A DNA stretch of 64,000 nt from Gordonia sp. SID5947 (lineage in GTDB: Bacteria; Actinomycetota; Actinomycetes; Mycobacteriales; Mycobacteriaceae): positions 4,836,001 to 4,900,000 of the forward strand of contig NZ_WWHU01000001.1 in the NCBI RefSeq assembly GCF_009862785.1, read 5' to 3'. Below the pieces are notes generated by a model. That model made no database searches and was not told the DNA's origin. It was given only the letters and a program-made list of their open reading frames with translations. Positions 59,462 through 64,000 of the stretch are shown piece after piece. Each line of letters begins with the position of its first letter. The stretch's first letter is position 1. Made by a program: the position numbers and the translations under genes.

Positions 59462-60580
59462 GTGGGGTGGCTCGAGCGTTTCGAGGAACCGGTGGCCGGC
59501 GTCGCGGCCCGCAGTCGAGGCGCGCAATGGGCGCGCGCGGCATTCGCGCGGATCACCACCCCGCTGTTGCCCGACGACTACCTGCACCTCGCCAACCCGC
59601 TCTGGTCGGCTCGCGAATTGCGGGGCAAGGTCGTCTCGGTGACACCGGAGACCGAGGATTCGGCCACCATCCGCATCCGTCCGGGTTGGGGTTTCGCCCA
59701 GGATTACCGACCGGGCCAATATGTCGGCATCGGCGTCCTGATGGAAGGGCGTTGGACGTGGCGGTCGTACTCGCTGACCTCCGCGCCGGTCGATGTGGGC
59801 GGCGGCGACAAGACGATTGCGATCACGGTGAAGGCGATGCCCGAGGGCTTCCTCTCGTCACACCTGGTGCGAGGTCTGCAACCGGGAACCGTGGTCCGCC
59901 TCGCCGCGCCGGCGGGCGAATTCGTTCTGCCCGAGCCGCTCCCGGCCAAGATCCTGTTCGCGACGGCGGGCAGCGGTATCACGCCCATCATGTCGATGCT
60001 GCGAATGATCCGCCACCGGGGGCAGCGCGCCGACATCCGGGTGATCCACTCCACCCCGACACCCGCCGACCTCCTGTTCGGACAAGAACTCGCGGCGATG
60101 GCCGCCGAAGGTGTCGTCGATCTGCACATCCAATACACGCGCGCCGACGGCAAGGTGACGCCCGACCGCCTCGTGGAGCTGGCGCCGGATTGGCTCGATC
60201 GCGAGACGTGGGCGTGCGGCCCGAGTTCTTTCCTCGACGCGGTCCACCGGATGTACGCCGACGCGGGTGCCGACGACCGACTCCATATCGAACGGTTCGC
60301 CCTCGAACGAGGAGCCGTGGGTGCCGAAGGCGGAACGGTCACATTCGGGCGGTCGGGACGGACCGCCGACATCGACGGTGCGACGACCCTGCTGGAGGCC
60401 GGCGAATCGGCCGGCGTGATGATGCCGTTCGGTTGCCGGATGGGCATCTGTCAGAGCTGTGTCGTGATGCTGGACAAGGGATGCGTGCGCGATCTGAGGT
60501 CGGGGACCGAACACGTCGAGGGGGAGCGGATCCAGACGTGCATCAGTGCGGCGGCGGGCGACTGCACACTCGGCGTGTGA
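59462..60580 (+). CDS. Ferredoxin reductase-like electron donor for desaturase
   Basis: The protein of about 372 residues has an FAD domain (RSYSLTSAPVD near residue 100), an NAD(P)H domain (LFATAGSGITPIMSML) and a C-terminal plant-type 2Fe-2S domain (GCRMGICQSC with a later Cys in QTCISAA). In mycobacteria the homologue Rv3230c gives electrons from NADPH to the DesA3 desaturase, which has two copies here. The start is chosen at GTG 59462 (AGGTGGG upstream). The frame is open from TTG 59420, but that start lies in the palindrome. Confidence 0.92.
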   Translation: MGWLERFEEPVAGVAARSRGAQWARAAFARITTPLLPDDYLHLANPLWSARELRGKVVSVTPETEDSATIRIRPGWGFAQDYRPGQYVGIGVLMEGRWTWRSYSLTSAPVDVGGGDKTIAITVKAMPEGFLSSHLVRGLQPGTVVRLAAPAGEFVLPEPLPAKILFATAGSGITPIMSMLRMIRHRGQRADIRVIHSTPTPADLLFGQELAAMAAEGVVDLHIQYTRADGKVTPDRLVELAPDWLDRETWACGPSSFLDAVHRMYADAGADDRLHIERFALERGAVGAEGGTVTFGRSGRTADIDGATTLLEAGESAGVMMPFGCRMGICQSCVVMLDKGCVRDLRSGTEHVEGERIQTCISAAAGDCTLGV

Positions 60581-60606
60581 CGGGTCTGACCGGTTAGGCT
60601 GATCGG

Positions 60607-61680
60607 GTGTCGCCCGATGTCCCGGTCCTGACCGACGGAGTCGTGACGCTGCGTGCGCACCGATCGTCGGACATCACCAGGATCGTGGAGATGGCGACCG
60701 ACCCCGAGATGATCCGGTGGACAACGGTACCCGCGCCGTATGGTCGCACCGACGCCGAGCAGTTCGCGCTCGACGACATCCCACGCGGATGGTCGGACGG
60801 CACCGGTATGGGCTGGGCGATCGAACACGAGCATCGTCATGTCGGCAACGTGGACGTCCGCGGTACCGGGGCGATCGCCGACATCGGCTTCGCCCTCCAT
60901 CCCGATGCCCGCGGGCTGGGTGTGATGAAACGATCGGTGCGGCTGGCCGTCGACCATGCCTTCGGTGCGGGCAAGCGTGTCGTGCGGTGGGAGGCGGCGG
61001 TGGGCAACATGGCCAGCCTTCGGGTCGCGCACGCCTCTGGGTTCACACTCGATGCCGTGGTTCCCGACGGGATCGAGCTCCGGGGCACCATCCGCGACAC
61101 CTGGGTGGGATCGTTACGTGCCGACGATTCGTCGACGCCGAAGACCACGTGGCACGCGAGCACGTTCGAGACCGAACGCTTCCGACTTCGGCCGTTGGCC
61201 GAGACCGACGATGAACGGATCCGGGAGACGCTCGACGACCCGGTGTCACGCAAGTACCTCTTCGAGCGTCCGGTGCCGCTCACCCTCGAGGACGCGGCTG
61301 CCGAACGGCTGCGCAAATGGTGGACGGCGGCGCGTGGTGAGACCTGTACATGGGTGGTGGGCGACCTGTCGTCCGACACCTATCTCGGCGACATCACCTT
61401 GCTCGACATCGACGAGGTGACCGGCGCCGAGGCGGGCTTCTACACGCATCCGGACGCACGGGGGAGCGGCGTCCTGGCCGAGGCGTTTCCCGCCGTGGTG
61501 GACCATGCACTCGACGCCATGGGTTTGCGCAGGTTGACGATGTTCGCGGCAGCCAGTAACAAGGGTTCGAGATCGCTGGCGCAGACGGCCGGGTTCCGGG
61601 AATTCGGGACCCAGGAACTCGCGGCCAGTTCTGACGGCGTCTTCGAGGACCTGATCGGATTCGAATTGCGCCGCGGGTGA
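60607..61680 (+). CDS. Tandem double-domain GNAT acetyltransferase
   Basis: The 357-residue protein has two RimJ/RimL-like GNAT domains. The first is at about residues 1-170 (GFALHPDARGLGVMKRSVRLAVDHAF, VGNMASLRVAHASGF) and the second at about 185-357 (AGFYTHPDARGSGVLAEAFPAVV, NKGSRSLAQTAGF). Both have acetyl-CoA loops. Substrate is unknown, perhaps ribosomal protein or small-molecule amines. It lies between the ferredoxin reductase and the desaturase. GTG 60607 starts. Confidence 0.85.
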   Translation: MSPDVPVLTDGVVTLRAHRSSDITRIVEMATDPEMIRWTTVPAPYGRTDAEQFALDDIPRGWSDGTGMGWAIEHEHRHVGNVDVRGTGAIADIGFALHPDARGLGVMKRSVRLAVDHAFGAGKRVVRWEAAVGNMASLRVAHASGFTLDAVVPDGIELRGTIRDTWVGSLRADDSSTPKTTWHASTFETERFRLRPLAETDDERIRETLDDPVSRKYLFERPVPLTLEDAAAERLRKWWTAARGETCTWVVGDLSSDTYLGDITLLDIDEVTGAEAGFYTHPDARGSGVLAEAFPAVVDHALDAMGLRRLTMFAAASNKGSRSLAQTAGFREFGTQELAASSDGVFEDLIGFELRRG

Positions 61681-61749
61681 ACTTTCGGGTGGGTTGGGTC
61701 ACATTCTCCCCGTGATCTCGCCCAGCGGGTGGACATCACCGCGCCCCTC

Positions 61750-61769
61750 AACCTACGCTTGCGTAAGTT
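61750..61769. promoter_or_regulatory. 8-4-8 palindrome before the first desaturase gene
   Basis: AACCTACG, CTTG and CGTAAGTT differ from the palindrome at 59402-59421 at one arm position and in the spacer. It ends 34 bases before the ATG at 61804, where a repressor would cover the promoter. Confidence 0.7.
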
Positions 61770-61803
61770 ACGGTTTGGTAGGTCGATGCGAACGGGAGCA
61801 CAT

Positions 61804-63126
61804 ATGGCGATTACCGACATCCCCGAATACGCGCACCTCACCGAGGTGGAGATCGAGGCGCTCGGCGCGGAACTCGATGCGATCCGCGCCGATATCGAGG
61901 CCGATCGCGGCGAGCGCGACGCGCGTTATCTACGCAACACCATCCGTTTCCAGCGCGGTCTGGAGCTCGCAGGCCGGGCGCTGATCTTCGGATCGTCGAA
62001 GCGCTCGATGTGGTGGGCGGGTGCCGGCGCGCTCGGCGTCGCCAAGATCGTCGAGAACATGGAACTCGGGCACAATGTGATGCACGGTCAGTGGGATTGG
62101 ATGAACGATCCCGAGGTGCACTCCACCAGTTGGGAATGGGACAACACCGGCCCCTCCGCGCACTGGAAGCACACGCACAACTTCATCCATCACAAGTACA
62201 CGAATGTGCTCGGGATGGACGACGACGTGGGCTACGGCCTGTTGCGCGTGACGCGCGATCAGCGGTGGCGGCCGTTCAACCTCGGCAACTTGGTCTACAA
62301 CACGGTACTCGCCCTGTTCTTCGAATACGGCGTCGCCGCACAGCATCTCGAGCTCGGCAAGAAGCGCAAGACGCCGGAGGCCCGAGAACAGTTCCGCAAC
62401 GATCTCGCCGACGTCGGCAAGAAGGTCGGCAAGCAGGTCGCCAAGGACTACGTCGTGTACCCGGCACTGGTGGCCGGGACGGCCGGGCGGAGCGTCGGCG
62501 TGGGCCGCGCCTACCGCAAGGCGCTCACGGCAAATCTGACGGGCAACCTGATCCGCAACGTGTGGACCAACGCGGTCATCTTCTGTGGCCATTTTCCCGA
62601 CGGCGCCGAGAAGTTCACCAAGCAGGACATCGACAGCGAGACCCGGGGCGAGTGGTATCTGCGACAGATGTTGGGAAGCGCCAACTTCCGCTGCGGGCCG
62701 GCGCTGGCGTTCATGAGCGGCAACCTGTCGTATCAGATCGAGCACCACATCTTCCCCGACCTGCCCAGCAATCGGCTCGCCGAGATCTCGATCCGAGTGC
62801 AGACGTTGTGCGAGAAGTACGACCTGCCGTACACGACGGGCTCGTTCCCGGTGCAGTACGCGAAGTCGTGGCGAACCATCGCCAAGTTGTCGTTGCCGAA
62901 CAAGTACCTCAGGGCGACCGCCGACGATGCCCCGGAAACGGCGTCGGAGCGTCGGTTCAAGCAGGGACTCCCAGAGGGTGCGCGACTGGTCGCCGCGATC
63001 GATCCCGAGACAGGCCGACGACGCGGCCTGCGTTCGGCGATCCGGGCGTTGCGGCGTCGTGGTCGCGGTGCGCACATCTCCGCCACGCGGACAGAGATGC
63101 CCGCGCAGCAGCGCCGGGCGGCCTGA
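61804..63126 (+). CDS. DesA3-type membrane acyl-CoA desaturase, copy 1
   Basis: The 440-residue integral membrane diiron enzyme puts a delta-9 double bond into stearoyl-type acyl-CoA. The His boxes are visible: HNVMH, HTHNFIHH and QIEHHIFP. The first membrane helix pair precedes the first box. The C-terminal 40 residues are basic and disordered. The ATG at 61804 follows GGGAG; the frame from 61729 would start inside the operator region. A second copy follows directly. Confidence 0.92.
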   Translation: MAITDIPEYAHLTEVEIEALGAELDAIRADIEADRGERDARYLRNTIRFQRGLELAGRALIFGSSKRSMWWAGAGALGVAKIVENMELGHNVMHGQWDWMNDPEVHSTSWEWDNTGPSAHWKHTHNFIHHKYTNVLGMDDDVGYGLLRVTRDQRWRPFNLGNLVYNTVLALFFEYGVAAQHLELGKKRKTPEAREQFRNDLADVGKKVGKQVAKDYVVYPALVAGTAGRSVGVGRAYRKALTANLTGNLIRNVWTNAVIFCGHFPDGAEKFTKQDIDSETRGEWYLRQMLGSANFRCGPALAFMSGNLSYQIEHHIFPDLPSNRLAEISIRVQTLCEKYDLPYTTGSFPVQYAKSWRTIAKLSLPNKYLRATADDAPETASERRFKQGLPEGARLVAAIDPETGRRRGLRSAIRALRRRGRGAHISATRTEMPAQQRRAA

Positions 63127-63194
63127 TCCTCGGTGGTCTCTCCGGTTCGAGGTCGGCGCGTCGCCCATCGGCCAAGCGGGCATAATGGGTGCCG

Positions 63195-64000
63195 ATGGCC
63201 ATAACCGACATCAATGCCTACGCCCATCTCAGCGATGCGGACGTGGAGGCACTGGGCGCAGAACTCGACGCACTTCGACGTGAGGTCGAAGCCGATCGAG
63301 GGCTTCGTGACGTCCGCTATCTGCGTCGCACGATCCTCGCGCATCGCGCGTTGGAGGTCGCAGGCCGCCTGGCACTGTTCGGCAGTCACAAGCGTTCGCT
63401 GTGGTTGCTCGGCACCGGGGCGCTCGCACTCTCCAAGATCATCGAGAACATGGAACTCGGGCACAACGTGATGCACGGCCAATGGGATTGGATGAACGAT
63501 CCCGAGGTCCACTCCACGACGTGGGAGTGGGACATGGTGTGTGCGTCACCGCACTGGAAGCACTCGCACAACTACATCCATCACAAGTACACCAACGTCG
63601 TCGGAATGGATCACGACGTCGGGTACAAGATCCTGCGCGTGACCCGTGACGAGCCGTGGGAGCCGCGCCGCATCCTGCAGCCGTTCTTCAACCTCGTCCT
63701 CGCGGCCACCTTCGAGTGGGGGATCGGGCTCCACGATCTCGAACTCAAAGAGGTCCTCAACGGAACCAAGCCGAAAGAGGTTGCAGTACCGCAGCTCAAG
63801 GTCTTCCTCCGCAAGATCGGCAAGCAGGTCGGCAAGGATTACGTGTTGTTCCCGGCGTTGACCGGTCCGAACTACGTGCACACCCTGACCGCGAACGCGA
63901 GTGCGAACCTCATCCGTAATCTGTGGGCATACGTGGTGATCTTCTGCGGCCATTTCCCTGACGGCGCAGAGAAGTTCACCGTCGATTCGCTGACCGACGA
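63195..64000 (+). CDS. DesA3-type membrane acyl-CoA desaturase, copy 2 (cut by window end)
   Basis: The first 268 residues are visible. The protein starts MAITDINAYAHLSD like copy 1 (MAITDIPEYAHLTE) and keeps the boxes HNVMH and HSHNYIHH, so this is a tandem duplicate. The third box lies beyond the window. No copy of the 8-4-8 palindrome is seen in the 68 bases before it, so it is probably co-transcribed with copy 1 or differently regulated. Confidence 0.9.
   Translation, partial: MAITDINAYAHLSDADVEALGAELDALRREVEADRGLRDVRYLRRTILAHRALEVAGRLALFGSHKRSLWLLGTGALALSKIIENMELGHNVMHGQWDWMNDPEVHSTTWEWDMVCASPHWKHSHNYIHHKYTNVVGMDHDVGYKILRVTRDEPWEPRRILQPFFNLVLAATFEWGIGLHDLELKEVLNGTKPKEVAVPQLKVFLRKIGKQVGKDYVLFPALTGPNYVHTLTANASANLIRNLWAYVVIFCGHFPDGAEKFTVDSLTD

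Overview
The window is high-GC actinobacterial chromosome. Gene content points to the mycolic-acid group (Mycobacteriales), most probably Gordonia or a close relative. The evidence is an mtrA-mtrB-lpqB locus, a PE/PPE-like pair with WXG100 proteins, F420-type oxidoreductases, a DesA3-type desaturase with its ferredoxin reductase, and gene order after sahH that resembles the M. tuberculosis Rv3248c-Rv3229c region (recalled, not searched). Genus is inferred from content only.

Layout. (1) 1-8.3 kb: a respiratory nitrate reductase operon on the minus strand, narG-narH-narJ-narI-narK, with tight start/stop overlaps. (2) 8.3-10.5 kb: a small cupin, a Tat-exported PQQ-type sugar dehydrogenase lipoprotein and an EthD-like protein. 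(3) 10.8-16.4 kb: the distal spc operon (rpsH-rplF-rplR-rpsE-rpmD-rplO), a strong hairpin, then secY-adk-map. (4) 16.5-20 kb: fdhD, dtd, an F420-type oxidoreductase, a SIMPL lipoprotein and a small four-helix membrane protein. (5) 20.4-25.1 kb: infA-rpmJ-rpsM-rpsK-rpsD-rpoA-rplQ and truA. (6) 25.1-30.6 kb: a quinate/shikimate catabolic locus with a TetR regulator, an NAD-type quinate/shikimate dehydrogenase, an MFS transporter and a divergent QsuB-like dehydroshikimate dehydratase. (7) 30.6-33 kb: a TM2 protein, an alpha/beta hydrolase and a DedA protein. (8) 33-41 kb: a type VII (ESX) substrate cluster (EspI-like ATPase, two YbaB-like proteins, EspC- and EspA-like proteins, PE, PPE, two WXG100 proteins), with an unrelated CoA-transferase gene inside. 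No EccB/C/D/E or MycP gene is present. (9) 41-45.4 kb: a CDF transporter, an APC permease and sahH. (10) 45.5-57 kb: a Pro-rich membrane protein, tmk, mtrA-mtrB-lpqB, a ComF-like protein, hpf, secA and an Rv3235-like protein. (11) 57.2-64 kb: a WS/DGAT-family protein with a damaged active site, a DUF6912-like protein, the ferredoxin reductase, a double GNAT protein and two tandem desaturases, the second cut by the window end.

Three genes (adk, rpsM, dedA) each carry a one-base deletion in a C or G run, and the qsuB-like gene needs the same kind of correction. Two of these genes are normally essential, so systematic base-calling error in homopolymers is the most economical explanation. The most interesting regulatory signals are: a shared 8-4-8 palindrome before the ferredoxin reductase and the first desaturase; a pair of related 16-bp sites between the divergent quinate/shikimate genes; a direct repeat of MtrA-box form just before mtrA; and a 20-codon minigene that bridges rplR and rpsE with one-base overlaps at both ends.
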